From Diplosphaera chodatii (taxonomy: Eukaryota; Chlorophyta; Trebouxiophyceae; Prasiolales; Stichococcaceae), in contig JAALGY010000057.1 in NCBI GenBank assembly GCA_032358165.1, positions 868,001 through 932,000 on the forward strand: a stretch of 64,000 bases of DNA, written 5' to 3'. Shown here in pieces: positions 20,696 through 32,132 of the stretch. Made by a program: the position numbers and the translations under genes. Numbering within the stretch: position 1 is the first letter of the stretch; the number at the start of each line of letters is the position of its first letter. Below the pieces are notes generated by a model that saw nothing but the letters and a program-made list of their open reading frames with translations, was not told the DNA's origin and did not search any database.

Positions 20696-23600
20696 TCATT
20701 TGCGGGCCTGTCGCTGCTTCATTGTGGCGGCAATAGCACACTTGACAGCTGTGTTCTCCATCAGCGTGCGGTGCGGCAGCTCCAACCCTGTCAGCGGGCT
20801 GGTCGTGCTCTTCTCCAGCCACCGCTCGATCACCTCCCTGTGGGTGCAGCACGCCTTGGATGTGAGCACAGCACTGACTGGAAGCACAATTGCACAACCT
20901 GCGTCTGTAGACGGAATGCCAGGCAGACAGCTTGCACTTCGGCTTTTTACCGTTCATAAGTGTGTCCATCCTGCAACAGTACAATGAGACAATGAGGCAC
21001 AGATTGTGTGCGACGTGTGCTGCAAGGTAGAGGGCGCAGAGAAGTTTACGTAGGACAGAAATATCTTGCAGACAAAGCAGCCATACAGTAATACAGCCTC
21101 ACCGCTGCAACAACCGGGTCCTTCAGGAGCTCTGCAGGACATCAACAGCAATGTAAGGGGACGGATCTGCACAACAAGTTTATTCATTGGCAACAGAACG
21201 TCCAGCACAAATCATGTGCATCTAGATTGGACTGTTAGCCTCACTGCCTCACCCTGAGTCACAGGGCAGAAGAATGAGCCGAGGACCTGCACAGCACGAC
21301 CCACATCGGTCGAAGGTTGCAAGCAGCTCAGCAATATGGATGCAGTCGATGACAGCAAAGCTTCAGGCAACGCATCGGAAGAGATGGACAGGGCTTTTGC
21401 ACCTCCTCGTCCAAATCTTCATCAGAATCGATGTTCAGCTCTGCCATGACATTGGCCAGCCCAGTCTTGTTGACATGACCATTCTGCGCAGGCAGTTGTG
21501 CTGGAGCTGCCACCGCAGGGGCCGGCGCCACTGCGCCGCTCGACCCAGTATCTGACCCTGCATCCGACCTGTCATCATCGGATGTGGCCAGCAGCCCGAA
21601 GGCCGACTGCTGGGCAAAGCCCGACTGCTGCTGCTTGCCTATCTGCTTGTGCAGGTGCTGCGCCTGTGACTGGCGTGGCTGCTGTCGTTGTTGCTGCTGC
21701 GGCTGCTGCTGCTGCTGGCGGCCCTTTGACTGGTGTGCCGAGGCAGGGCGAGGCGCCGACGTTGGCGGCGGCGGAGGCTGCGACCGCTGCTGAGGGGCTG
21801 AGCTGCCCCTTGGGTGCGACGCCGGGAGCTGGAACGCAGCCGGCACATCTGCCTGATGCTGCTGCCGAGGAGCTGCCGGCTGCTGATGCTGCGGCGGTGG
21901 TGGCGGCGGCTGCGGCTGCGGCTGTGTTGGCCCTGGCGGGGTGTTGCTGGTAGTGCCCATCTGCGGCGAGTAGGGCCTGTAGGGCCGCGGCCGCTGCTGT
22001 GCACCACCGGCACCTGGACAACACCCATCCGAAGCAGCTGCAGCAGGAGCTAGATCTGATCCCAAGTTTCCAGAGTGACACAGAAGTACACATGAGCGAC
22101 CAGACAGGCAGGCATGCATGATGCAGCAGAGTATCTTGTGAATCCAGGGAGGCACAGAAGTGACACAATTGGCACCTGCAGCAGTTCGCCCGGATGCTGC
22201 TGCGACTTGCCGCATCAGCTCTGCCGGATCTGCCGCAGGTGCTGGAGGCTTTTGAGGCTGCTGCTGCTGTGGCCGCTGCTGCTGCTGCTGCTGCTGGTGC
22301 TGCTGCTGCTGATAGTGGGCAGGTTGCGGATTCTTTCGGCGAACATCGGTCCCGCTGTACTGCGGACGCTTATCTGCCTCACCATGGGCGTATGTGCAGC
22401 TGTCGCCACGTGGGCAGTAGCCCTGGTGCTTCCAGAAGTTGCACATCACCTGAACACAAGCAGACGTCTTCATTGCTTCTTTTGATGCCTACCCCGAGTG
22501 GACGACAGAACAGACACAAGCTGACCATGCTGTGCATTTGCAGGGCGGTGATAGGTCAACAGGCGAGTGCCACTCACTGTCTTGTAGAAAGGCATATCAT
22601 CTGGGCGTTTGCCTGCACAACAACGACCTGCCGCAGTGATCCACAGCGCAACACCCGACAGTCAGGTAAGCACCCTGATGGGTGCTGGTGGGTTTAACGA
22701 CGCTACAATTCCTCAACCTGCCAGCAATGACGCATGACACCATGCTCACCCAGCCGGGCTAGCGCCTCACGGGTCAACAAAGGGTCCTGCGTGTTGGCTG
22801 CAGACCGCACACCGCTCAGCTGCTCCTGCGTCAGGCCGTCTGCACGCACCCTGCCGCTGCTGGCCCCACCGGAAGCGCTGCTTCCAGCGCTTCCAGGTCG
22901 GGTGTGGCCTGGGTGGTCGGATCCCCCTGCAGTCCCGCTGGGTGTGCTGCTGGCGGCGGGGAACTGCGGCACATCGTGACTGTAGTGGCAGGAGTCACCG
23001 TAGCTGCAGTGGCCGCGCTGGTAATGGTGGCACGGCAGTATACGATGCTGATGGTAGATGTGCTGCTGCTGGCCCTGCTGCTGCTGCTGCTGGGTGTCCC
23101 TACCGCCACGGGCCATCAGGCGAGCCTGCGCCATGTGCATTATTAGGTGTGGCGCAAACCACGCTGGAAGCACAGCATGCTTTGCCGGTATGCCTGAGGC
23201 ATGACAGGAGGCTGGTGACATGCATCTGCATGCTGTCTACACCCACCTCGGCCTGCCGCGCCTCGCGTGCCTGCCGTTCTAACACCAGCTGCTCCACGAA
23301 AGCGCCTGCTTTGTCTGCTGGCACATCTGATGGCGGGAGCAAGAAGCTGGCCGCCGACCCTTTGGCTGCAAAGCGTCATGTATCACCCTCAAAGGTCCGG
23401 GCATGCTTCTGCAGTCATCCACCATTCTGTGGATGACCCTGTGTTTGGAAAAAAGAGTGACAAGGACGCTACCTGGTTTGACACTGCGCGGGTTCGTCAC
23501 CTCCACTGCCGCTGCCTCCGCTGGCGGTCGCTGGCTTTGCTCCCGTTCTGCTGACCGCTGCGCCTGAGCATGCATGGTGTACAGGCGTCATGTATGTGAC

Positions 23601-24134
23601 AAGACTTGCAACACCAGCGGCAGTGCTTCCAGGCCAAGTCTGTAAACTCACAGAAAACAGGGAAAATTAAAGACCACCAGCTGCAAGCAGAGTGGGCATG
23701 CTGCCAGTATCAGCACCTGTCGCTGGAGGCGCTTCTCAGCCTTGCTGCCTTTGCCCTCGGCCTGTGACGCAGGCTGCGACTCATCGACCAGTCCCTCGAG
23801 CACCGAGTAGTCCTGGCAGCGATGCATGAGAGAGGATGAGACGATGATTGGTTCGCACGTCACCAGGACAGATGCATCACCGACAGGAGACGTTTCTGCA
23901 GATGCGCCACTGGCATACTGATATAAGGTACAGCCACCTTCTATTCAGGTGTCGGTACATACATGAGCCTGATTGCACATCCAGAGACGCATGTTGCTGC
24001 ATACCCTCAGCATCCCGTGGCAACAGCGTGTTCAGCACCAGGTACCTTACCTCGAAGTCCGAGAGAGTGCATGCATGCAATTTGCTTGGTGAACAATGGA
24101 GCGGCTGCGTTTTGGAGAAGTTTATCACACGCAT
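20696..24134 (-). CDS. CCCH zinc finger-U-box protein B
   Basis: Twelve exons: 24134-24051, 23812-23717, 23557-23473, 23365-23247, 23125-22750, 22600-22578, 22449-22176, 22013-21403, 21286-21253, 21131-21103, 20970-20951, 20837-20696. Phases agree; 1893 nt, 630 residues. Two CCCH fingers: PCHHYQRGHCSYGDSCHYSH, and FYKTVMCNFWKHQGYCPRGD (closing SCTYAHGE), the latter spliced through a 23-nt exon. A Gln/Pro-rich linker follows. The C terminus is a U-box spread over four tiny exons plus the last: SFFCPVTQELLKDPVVAA, DGHTYEREVIERWLEKSTTS, LELPHRTLMENTAVKCAI. A shared LTxxQLxGxR motif and the same domain order mark it as a paralog of protein A directly downstream. The first exon and start (ATG at 24134) are the weakest part. 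Likely an RNA-associated E3 ubiquitin ligase, by inference. Confidence 0.8.
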
Positions 24135-24500
24135 TCTCTCACTCAGCTCACCATGCTGTATGCAGCCGTCTAAAGTCCTCGCGATGCGACGCTCTTTCAC
24201 GAGTGGATGGCCATATGAGGGCAAGCGGCAAGCGCGTGAATTTGCCTCGAACCCACCTGCGCTCTACTTGAAGCAGACATACTTCCTATGCTTAGCAGAA
24301 GTCAACATTGAGCGGGCATCGCCTGCGCGGCTCCCAAACATCAGCAGTAGTATATTATCATGTGTAGGTTTAACGAGCCAGATGATGCAGCCAGCGGCGC
24401 TCCTGGCAGCTGCAAAACCACAGGTTTGACGACACCCTGAGGCAATGAACTGCTGATTTGTGGTACGTGAGTTGGATCGACAGCTGCGCCGCCAGCGCCC
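24135..24500. promoter_or_regulatory. divergent promoter region
   Basis: About 366 bp between the divergently transcribed CCCH-U-box gene B and plastid ribosomal protein L3. It must hold both promoters; no specific element was identified. Confidence 0.4.
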
Positions 24501-25391
24501 ATGGCAGCCATGGGGGCCCTCGGGTCTCGGCAGATGTTTGCTCAGTTCCAGGGCCTGCGCGTCAGCAGCCCAGCAGGCAGCGCTAGGCCCTGCGTGCCAG
24601 CGGTCTCAGCCCAGCGCCGGTGCCAGCTCGCCCGGCTGCAGGTGTCAGCGCGGCAGGGCGAGGTGTCGGTCGGCCTGTTTGGCACCAAGGCAGGCATGAC
24701 CCAGATCTTCACAGACGACGGCCTGGCGCTGCCCGCCACCGTCATCGCGTTGGAGGATGGCAACGTCGTTGCGCAGATTAAGACAGTAGACACAGACGGC
24801 TACAACGCCGTGCAGGTCGGCTACCGTGTGAAGAAGGAGGACAAGCTCACTAAGCCGGAGCTGGGCCACCTCAAAAAGCACAATGCGCCGCCGATGCGCA
24901 AGATGCGGGAGTTCAAGCTCCAGGAGAAGCCGGAGGGCTATGAGCCAGGACAGCAGCTCAAGGTCAGCGAGATGTTCAAGGAGGGTGACCTCGTGGACGT
25001 TGCCGGTACCACCATCGGCAAGGGGTTCCAGGGCAGCATCAAGAGGTGGGGCATGGCGCGGGGCAACATGACGCACGGCTCCAAGTCGAAGCGGCAGCAT
25101 GGCTCCATTGGTATGTGCGCGACACCGGCCCGCGTCTTCCCCGGCCTGAAGATGGCTGGCCACATGGGCTCCGTGCGCCGGAAAACACGCAAGCTCAAGG
25201 TGATCAGGGTGGATGAGGAGCGCGGCGCCATCGTGGTGCACGGCAGCGTGCCCGGCAAGCCTGGCAACGTCCTGGAGATCACGCCCGCGAAGATCGTCGG
25301 GCGGACGTGGAAGTACCAGAGGAACCTTTCCCCCTCAAAGTCAGAGGTCAAGGAGAAGTTCGAGGCAATTGCACAGGCGACAGCCGCCTGA
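24501..25391 (+). CDS. RPL3: plastid 50S ribosomal protein L3 (uL3c)
   Basis: A single-exon gene of 296 codons. The first about 50 residues are rich in Ala, Ser, Arg and Gln and lack acidic residues, as in a chloroplast transit peptide. The mature part starts VSVGLFGTKAGMTQIFTDDG, the hallmark of bacterial-type L3. Later motifs include GTTIGKGFQGSIKRWGMARG, THGSKSKRQHGSIG and RVFPGLKMAGHMG, the loop that reaches the peptidyl-transferase centre. It is a structural protein of the plastid large ribosomal subunit and binds 23S rRNA. It is one of the few intronless genes here. The ATG at 24501 is the second of two close ATG codons in an ATGGCAGCCATGG context. Confidence 0.96.
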   Translation: MAAMGALGSRQMFAQFQGLRVSSPAGSARPCVPAVSAQRRCQLARLQVSARQGEVSVGLFGTKAGMTQIFTDDGLALPATVIALEDGNVVAQIKTVDTDGYNAVQVGYRVKKEDKLTKPELGHLKKHNAPPMRKMREFKLQEKPEGYEPGQQLKVSEMFKEGDLVDVAGTTIGKGFQGSIKRWGMARGNMTHGSKSKRQHGSIGMCATPARVFPGLKMAGHMGSVRRKTRKLKVIRVDEERGAIVVHGSVPGKPGNVLEITPAKIVGRTWKYQRNLSPSKSEVKEKFEAIAQATAA

Positions 25392-25948
25392 ATGGTGGCA
25401 TGACCGTCAGCGATGTTGGTTATGACACAGTGTATCCTTTGTCCGTGTAAACACATCGCAGATGCAGCTTGAAACCAAAGATCGTATAATAAGGTTATCA
25501 CCGCGGCACAAATTCGTTACTTTGCGGCACCCCAGTGCATACCGTGCTAGCTACTCTGCTTCCATGGAAACTGCTGTCTGCTGAGTGTTCATGTCTCCTC
25601 TCAGTATCGCCAACAGCACCAATAGCGGGCACAGCAGGTGCTGTTGTGATGCCCAGAGCATGACGAACACTTGCCTGTTCAGTTCTGGTGAACGGAATAT
25701 ATCGCCCAGGCACAATCGAAGGAAATCGACGAACTGCGAGGGCTGCGAGTTGAGACGGCCAGCGGCAGTGTGTGTATCCATCCGCATGCCAATCAATCTG
25801 CAGTCCCGGAATACCAGCGGGCAGTGCTGTGATCTAAGCAGTTATCAGTGCCTCCACGAGGCAGCCGTTCAGTCCACTGGCCTTGTAGTTATGTCGCCCT
25901 GCCTGCGCCTCGCAGAGAGAGGCCAGGCAGGGGCCAATGCTACCTCTA
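25392..25948. other. convergent 3' intergenic region
   Basis: About 560 bp between the 3' ends of RPL3 (+) and the Gln-rich bZIP gene (-). Apart from a TGTAA motif just after RPL3, nothing was recognised. Confidence 0.6.
25446..25450 (+). terminator. probable polyadenylation signal TGTAA
   Basis: TGTAA lies 55 bp after the RPL3 stop. TGTAA is the usual green-algal polyadenylation signal, normally 10-20 nt before the cleavage site. Confidence 0.5.
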
Positions 25949-28900
25949 CTACGACCCAGGAGGAGGCTGCTGACCCGCCTGGTTGCCCATCATCTCGGTC
26001 AGGCTCAGCAACTCCAGGCTCGCCTGGGTCATGGTGAAGTCCAGCGGCACATGCATGCTGCCGGACATCGATGCCAGCAGGTCATCGGAGTTGAGAAAGC
26101 TGAGGCTGGGCATTGGCACCATGCCGGAGGATGTACTGGCCGGCTCAGAGTACAGCCCGGCGGTGCTTGGCGCAAGACCGCTCATGGACACACCCGGCAC
26201 ACGGCCTGTGGCACCTGCCGGCGCCTGCCCTGCTGCTGGGGACACAACTGCCCCGCTTGAGGACATGCCGGCCGAGGCAGTTCCCCCGACGTGCAGTGGT
26301 GCGCCGAAACCTCCGTGCTCCGTGGCGCGCAGGTGTGCCTGCTTCTGCAGCAGCGCCTGCTGGGCGGACAGCTGCGGCTGCACCTGTTGTTGGCCGGGAA
26401 TGGCCGGCATCCCCGTGAAGGTGCTGCCGCTGCCGAGGCTGGGGGCATGCAGCTGCTGCTGGGTGGCCGGAGTGCTGCTGGCGCCAATGCCATAGGTGTT
26501 GGCAGGTGCTGAACTGCCATGCTGGGAACTGCCCATGGCCTGAGAGGCCATGCCGATGGGAGGGTGCTGCTGCCGCAACTGCTGCCGCTGCACCTGCTCA
26601 CGGTCTTGTGCCGCCTGGATGTGGCAGGCAAAGCAGTGTCAGCCGGTGCAGAGCACCGATCAGCAGGGTACTGGATAAGTCGCGATGAAGAGGGCCCTTC
26701 AGACCGCCAAACTTGCCATACCTGCGCCTGCATCGCTGCTCTTCTAGTCATCATGACCTGGCGCTGCTCCTGCTGCTGCTGCTGCTCCTGTCCTGCGGAC
26801 TGCAGTGGCTGTTGCTGCTGGGCTGCTGACAGCGGCACGCCTGTACAAGTTCGAAATGAGAACGTTGACATGTACTGCATCAGGCAGCACTGTGCAACCC
26901 ATTCAGCATGTAGATTGGCTGTGCAGAATATTGCCATCCCCATGTGACAGCAGAAACCAGTCTGCACTGCAGTACCTGGTACATACTGCTGCGGGGCTGC
27001 TGCCGCCTGTGAGACTGCAGCCACCCCCTGCGGTTGCAGCTGGTGTTGCTGCGGTTGTTGTTGGCCCCACTTGTTAGGGACAGCAGATGTCACTGTGACG
27101 CCCCGCCGCGCGATGTTGATGGTTGGCGGCGGCGCTTGCAGCGGGCCCTGGAAACCCGACGTCACCATCGTCGGTTGTGGCGGCGTTCCGGGCCGCTGCA
27201 TGGCCTGATGCGCACCAGGCACCCGGGTCAGGCTGTCATAAAGTGCAAGCTACTAAATGCTGGTCCATGACTGATGCCTGTACGAGCTTATGCAAATGGC
27301 CACGATCGTGGCCAGCTGGCTGTGTACAGCATGGCCCCAGGTAACTGCAGATGATAACATCTCGAGGAGATCCTTGAGGAAGCCAGGGCCCTCAGCTTGC
27401 GGAGGCACCTGGGACTGTTGTTGGAACTGCTGCTGCAGCTGCTGCTGCGCGGCTGCCTGGGTGAAGCGCAACCGTTGCGTCTCCTCCGCTGCTGCCTGCA
27501 GCTGCTGCCCCATGGTCACCACCTGTATCATGAATGGCCCGAGTCGGTTGCTGACAATGCAAACTGCAACACGTTGCTGCCGTGTTTGGGCTGACCACAC
27601 TTGGGTTGCCTGGGAGTGCTGCACACAATAGACCCTGCACTTCCGGCTGCTGATTCTGAACCGGGGGCTTGCTGCAGAACGAGCGACCGGTCTGCGAGCT
27701 GGCGGCGGACCTGCTGCTGCAGGGCGGAGCGGTCCGCCTCCACGGTGGCGACCTGCGCCGCGAGCGCCGAGTTGTGCTGCTCCAGCTGCGCCATGCGGGT
27801 GGCCAGCTCGCTGAGGGTGGCGCTGGCCTTGGCGCGCACCCTCCTGGCGCTCGCCCGGTTGAGCTCCCGCCTGCGATATTTTAACTTTTCATTCTGATTT
27901 GAAAACACACCACCCGTGTCATGCACATGTCAGAGTGGCTCAAGCAGCTGACCCGACCTTCTGCTGCACAGCCGCACCCATGTGTCTGTGCGATAAAGCT
28001 AGGATATCGCAACATGTCCAAAGTACGCATTGGTGTACATGTACTGTTTGACGCATCCGGGCAGAGGCGGGTCCCCACCGCCTGATGTGGCGGCGCTCGG
28101 CCTCAGTCAGCTCGTGGGAGTTGATGTCGCCCTGGAAGGCGATGGGGCGGCCCAGCTTCTTGCGCCGCCCCGCGGTGCTGCCGGAGCCGCCCGAGGAGTG
28201 GGTTGCGTTGGCGACCGCCGCCGCAGCGGCAGCCGCCGCCGCCGCCGACAGCGGCAGCGGCGGCGCCAGCGTGCCATCCGAGGGGGCGGCCGGCGACCCC
28301 GAGCCCAGCTCATCGCTCGCTGGCAGCGCCCGCCGGACGGACCCCGAGCGGGAAATGGACATTGCGCGGGTCAGGCTGGCGGCCTTGCCGAGAGGGATCG
28401 CAGGCCTGCGGAGGGACATCGATGTGCGCTTGTTGACAGGGTGTGTTCGCTGCTGGACGACCAGCAGACAGATCATGGCCAACGACCTCCATGGACTGTC
28501 TTGCAGCTGTTTAAACATCGTGAGCGTCAAGGCACAGCGCGCAGCTGGCAACTGCCTGCGTGCAGCACACCACCCACCGCCACATATGGCGCTGCGGCTG
28601 CTGGTCCTCGGACCCCTGCAGCAGCGGCGGCGGCGGCATGAGGCCCGCCGACTTGGCGGCCTGCCCGGACGGCGGCCCCTGCTGCCGCAGCGCCTCTCGC
28701 ATGCTGCTCTCCTTGCTGGACGCCATGCTGCTGGAGGGGCTGGCCACCCCGGCCGCCGGCGCCGCTGCAAACGGCGAGGGCAGCACTTGGATGGGGCCCG
28801 CCCGCCCGATGGAGGCCGTGGTGCCGGTGCTCCGGGCTTCCTCATCCTCCTGCAGCAGGACACTTGAGGATCTTCAGCGGAAATGACGGTTGCTAGGATA

Positions 28901-29072
28901 GTGCAGCGCATGCCGGCTGTCAGCAGTTTGTGTCGCTATATACAGCTCGGGCGGCGACGCCAGGGCTCTGGTGTGACGGCAGTGCGCCGCTTGCGTGGTG
29001 GCGCACCTGTTTGATGCCTGGCCAGGCGTCGTCAGCAAGCTGCGACCCTGCTGGAGGCGCAGTTGCAGCCAT
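25949..29072 (-). CDS. bZIP transcription factor, Gln-rich
   Basis: Eight exons: 29072-29007, 28849-28578, 28405-28079, 27870-27627, 27522-27346, 27204-26976, 26840-26758, 26593-25949. Phases agree; 680 residues. The basic region spans the third intron: IRRRELNRASARRVRAKAS (Asn-x7-Arg signature), followed by a heptad region LSELATRMAQLEQHNSALAA with further leucine/valine positions. The motif binds DNA as a dimer in the nucleus. N-terminal to it are Ala and Ser-rich stretches and GRPIAFQGDINSHELTEAER, which may be a conserved flank. After it come long Gln-rich and Met/Ser/Gly-rich segments that could act in activation. The donor at 27627 and the first exon (MAATAPPAGSQLADDAW) are less certain than the rest. 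Confidence 0.8.
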
Positions 29073-30269
29073 TGGTGTCCGAAGGTCCCACGCCACGTGC
29101 CGTGAAATGTCAGCCTGCACAGGTACACATGATCGTGAGCGAGACACGGATTTCTTGAGACATGGCGCGATCCGCTTGCCCTGTTGTCGGTTCGCACGGC
29201 ACCGCCCAACAGGCCCTAGAGGCACCCCCGGTCCCGGATACTGGCGGCTGATACTGGCACGGCGCCGCAGGGGTCTCATCAGGCGTGAGGCCAGTGATTT
29301 TGAGCCATGACGGTGCATGCGCACCCTGAGCGCCAGCGCGCAGGCCGTGCCGACGCATGCCTGTTGCTGAGGTCACCTTGTCCTGTGAGGTGCTTGACTG
29401 TAGGTGCCGCCGACTGGAACCCGACGGTGATGACGTGTCAGAGACGAGTTGACGCACCTACTGCGGAGGTGCGTCGGTGCCCGCACCGGTTGCAGGGCGC
29501 ATACGCTCGTGCCAGCGCAGCGATCCGAATCACTCGGTGTGCAACACGGTATGCCCTCGCGATCGTCAGTGTAGGATCCAGTCACGTCTGCAAACCAGCA
29601 GGCTGCCCTTAACTTACGGCCATGGCCTGTGCGCGCTCCGGCGTGCCGGCCACCAAGACACTTTCCTGCAAAACAGCTCATGGATCTCAGGGTTTAAGAG
29701 TTGATTCTGCATTCAGAAAATCCAATCGCAGCCTTGGGGGGTGGGGAGGTGAAACGGAATGGAAGCAGGAGGCTGCGGATGCTCCAACATGCTGGCAAGT
29801 CCGAGGAGCGCCAAACTCGTAAGGACGCACTGGCGTGACCCGACGTTCACGTTCACATTCTGTGAAAGTGGTCACGTTAGTTAAGCACGCCCATGGGCCA
29901 GGTGTGAAGGTTGAGTCAGCGTTACAGCAGAGCCTTGGTATGATCTGCCGCCAATCCCTTTGTATGGTTACCCCTGTAAGCTGGTCCTGCACAGACAGCA
30001 TCCATCCCATGCAGCCATGTGCCTTGATGTCATCTGCTGCCCCTGCCGGGCGGTCTGTGGATTGTTGAACAATTTGTGCGATTGTGTGATTGCCGTCTTC
30101 TGCTGGTGAGTAACCTACAACTGGTTCGCGTCACAGTCGTGTGTGTATCAACAGCGCAAGGTTGCCTGGCCATGCGCGCGAAGCGTGTTGTTGTGTGCAC
30201 CGCAGTCCCTGCCGCTGCTGCTGCGGCTGCCCCGCCACATCTTCCGAAGTGCGGTGAGCACCAGCGGCC
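29073..30269. other. divergent intergenic region, no gene recognised
   Basis: About 1.2 kb between the bZIP gene (-) and the L27 gene (+). Only short, compositionally ordinary ORFs were seen and none matches a known protein. It contains both promoters and 5' leaders; an unrecognised small gene cannot be excluded. Confidence 0.5.
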
Positions 30270-31183
30270 ATGGCGCTTGCCAGCCGTGCCGGCCGGCAGC
30301 TGGGCGGCCAAATCACTCAGCTGCTTCCGGGCCATGTTTCACCGTTCAGAGGTACGACGTGGCGCAGACATTTTGTTGATGACAACTGCAATTGTCATAT
30401 AGCACCGGTGCTGTCAAAGCACCCACCTCACATCTGTGGGCAAGCCGCATGTGCCGAGCAAGTACCAGCATGAGGCTGCTGATCTGATACCTTGCCTTTT
30501 GCCTGCAGAGTCCTTCAGCGCTGGACAGCTGCCGCGCGCTGCCGGCGCAGTATTCAGCATCCAATGCAGATGGTGGGCCACTCCTGCTGTCATTGCCACC
30601 CTCCGATGCAACTACATGGCCAGCATGTTTTAGCGGGTCTCATGAACACGGTTGCATGATATGCCACGCAATGCCAGACCTGCGGTTCGTTCAACAGCAC
30701 ATGCTGGTGCTGCAGCGCGTCCAAGAAGGCGGGGGGCAGCACGCAGAATGGCAAGGACTCCAACCCCAAGATGCTGGGCGTCAAAATCAGCGGCGGCGCG
30801 CAGGCCACCGCCGGCAACATCATCGTGCGCCAGCGCGGCACAGAGTTCCACCCCGGCGCCAACGTTGGCATGGTAGGACCCGCTTCGAAGCGCAGTAAAG
30901 GCGCCAATGTTCGTTGCAGTGCCAGACCGTCGTGCTCTTTCTATCTCCCACGGTGAAGCTGTTGGTGCACCCACTGCAGGGCAAGGACCACACGCTGTTT
31001 GCGCTCAGCGACGGCAGGGTGGTGTTCAGCCGCAGCCGCCACACCGGCCGCCGCAGCGTCAGCGTCGCAGCAGTGCCCGCAGCCGCAGCGCCGCTGGTAA
31101 AGCCGCAGCCCTCCATTCCTACGCACCTGCTGCGATTGCAGCGGAGAGCTGCGCGTGCAGCTGCAGCTGGGGCGCGGCTCTGA
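30270..31183 (+). CDS. mitochondrial-type ribosomal protein L27 (bL27m)
   Basis: Exons 30270-30351, 30509-30572, 30716-30872 and 30980-31183 join in phase to 168 residues. The core motifs are [39 protein letters not shown] and [16 protein letters not shown], characteristic of L27. The [10 protein letters not shown] and NPKMLGVK forms resemble plant mitochondrial L27 more than the plastid protein. The leader [20 protein letters not shown] is Arg-containing and free of acids, consistent with mitochondrial import. bL27 sits at the peptidyl-transferase centre of the large subunit. The C-terminal tail (Ala/Arg-rich, from about residue 125) is longer than usual and could instead contain an unrecognised intron. 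Confidence 0.9.
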
Positions 31184-32132
31184 TTACCGCGAGACGTGTA
31201 CCTGTAGCATACAGCTGACAGCCTGGTGTTGACATGTTTTGACGAAATCAGTACACTCTTCCAGTGCAACTGCAGCGGCTCAGGCAGCTAGATAGGAGTA
31301 GTTGCCCGATATCATCCTGTCGCCTTGAAAATATGTACGTCCTTTGAGGGCATGGCCATTCTACCTGTATTCTTTCCTATTGCATTGCTGATATGGAGCA
31401 CCCGCCGCCTGCCGCGTTCTGTCCCAGTGCATACCTGGACAGCAGCCCTGTAGCGGGATAGCCGCCCGGTCTTATCCGCGGGCCTCTAACATTTGCAAAC
31501 TCAGTTCATACTGAATTGTATGGACCTGCACTGACACAAGCATACGAGCGTTGAGTAGCTGCTGAACCATCATCCTGATCACCTCTGTTGTCAGCAAGAG
31601 TGAGCTTCCCACTTGCCCCTGAAACGCTCATCTCCCCCGAGGTTTATGCAACCTTTGTTTGCACGACGGCTGCTCTGATCGTTGGCGCTCTTCGCGACTC
31701 TGAAAGCTAAGTCACGCGCCTGCGCTTCTCTGAGCCCGCCACGGGAGGCATTTATCGCCAAGCTTGTTCAAGCAGCGCTGCGGTTGGCTTCAGCACACGA
31801 TGATGCCCCAGGCGAGCAATACTTGCAGTGCGTTACTACGGGCCAACCGAGCCTTGATCAGCTTTCAGTGACACTCCACACCGCGCTTTGGAGGCAGACA
31901 CTTGACTTGTCATCAGCACGCACGCACCCGCTGCGCAACTGTTGTCAGTGACAAGCCACAACCGGCGCCTGATCAAGCGCACAGCGTATTGCAGTCCTGT
32001 ACTCCGGCACACTCGTAAACTCGCTTATGCATGCTGCAGACACTGCCGCAGCGTGGGGCGCTGGAGACCCGCCATTAGGATGGACAGCCTGAAACAGCTT
32101 TGGGGCTGATAGAGAGATGCGTGGCTGACAGC
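31184..32132. other. intergenic region
   Basis: About 950 bp between L27 and the SANT/DUF3755 gene, both on the plus strand. No ORF with recognisable motifs, RNA gene or repeat was seen. Confidence 0.55.

Noticed and set aside
22215..22409. CAG/CTG-rich tract as a candidate unstable repeat
   Set aside because: The Gln-coding runs in CCCH-U-box gene B are interrupted by CAC, CCG and CAA codons, so it is a low-complexity linker and not a pure triplet array.
29622..29822. Short plus-strand ORF in the 1.2-kb divergent gap
   Set aside because: No motif, weak start context and no splice partners; not supported as a gene.
31682..31951. 89-codon plus-strand frame between L27 and the SANT gene
   Set aside because: It starts with TTG, lacks homology and has no neighbouring exon with a matching phase.
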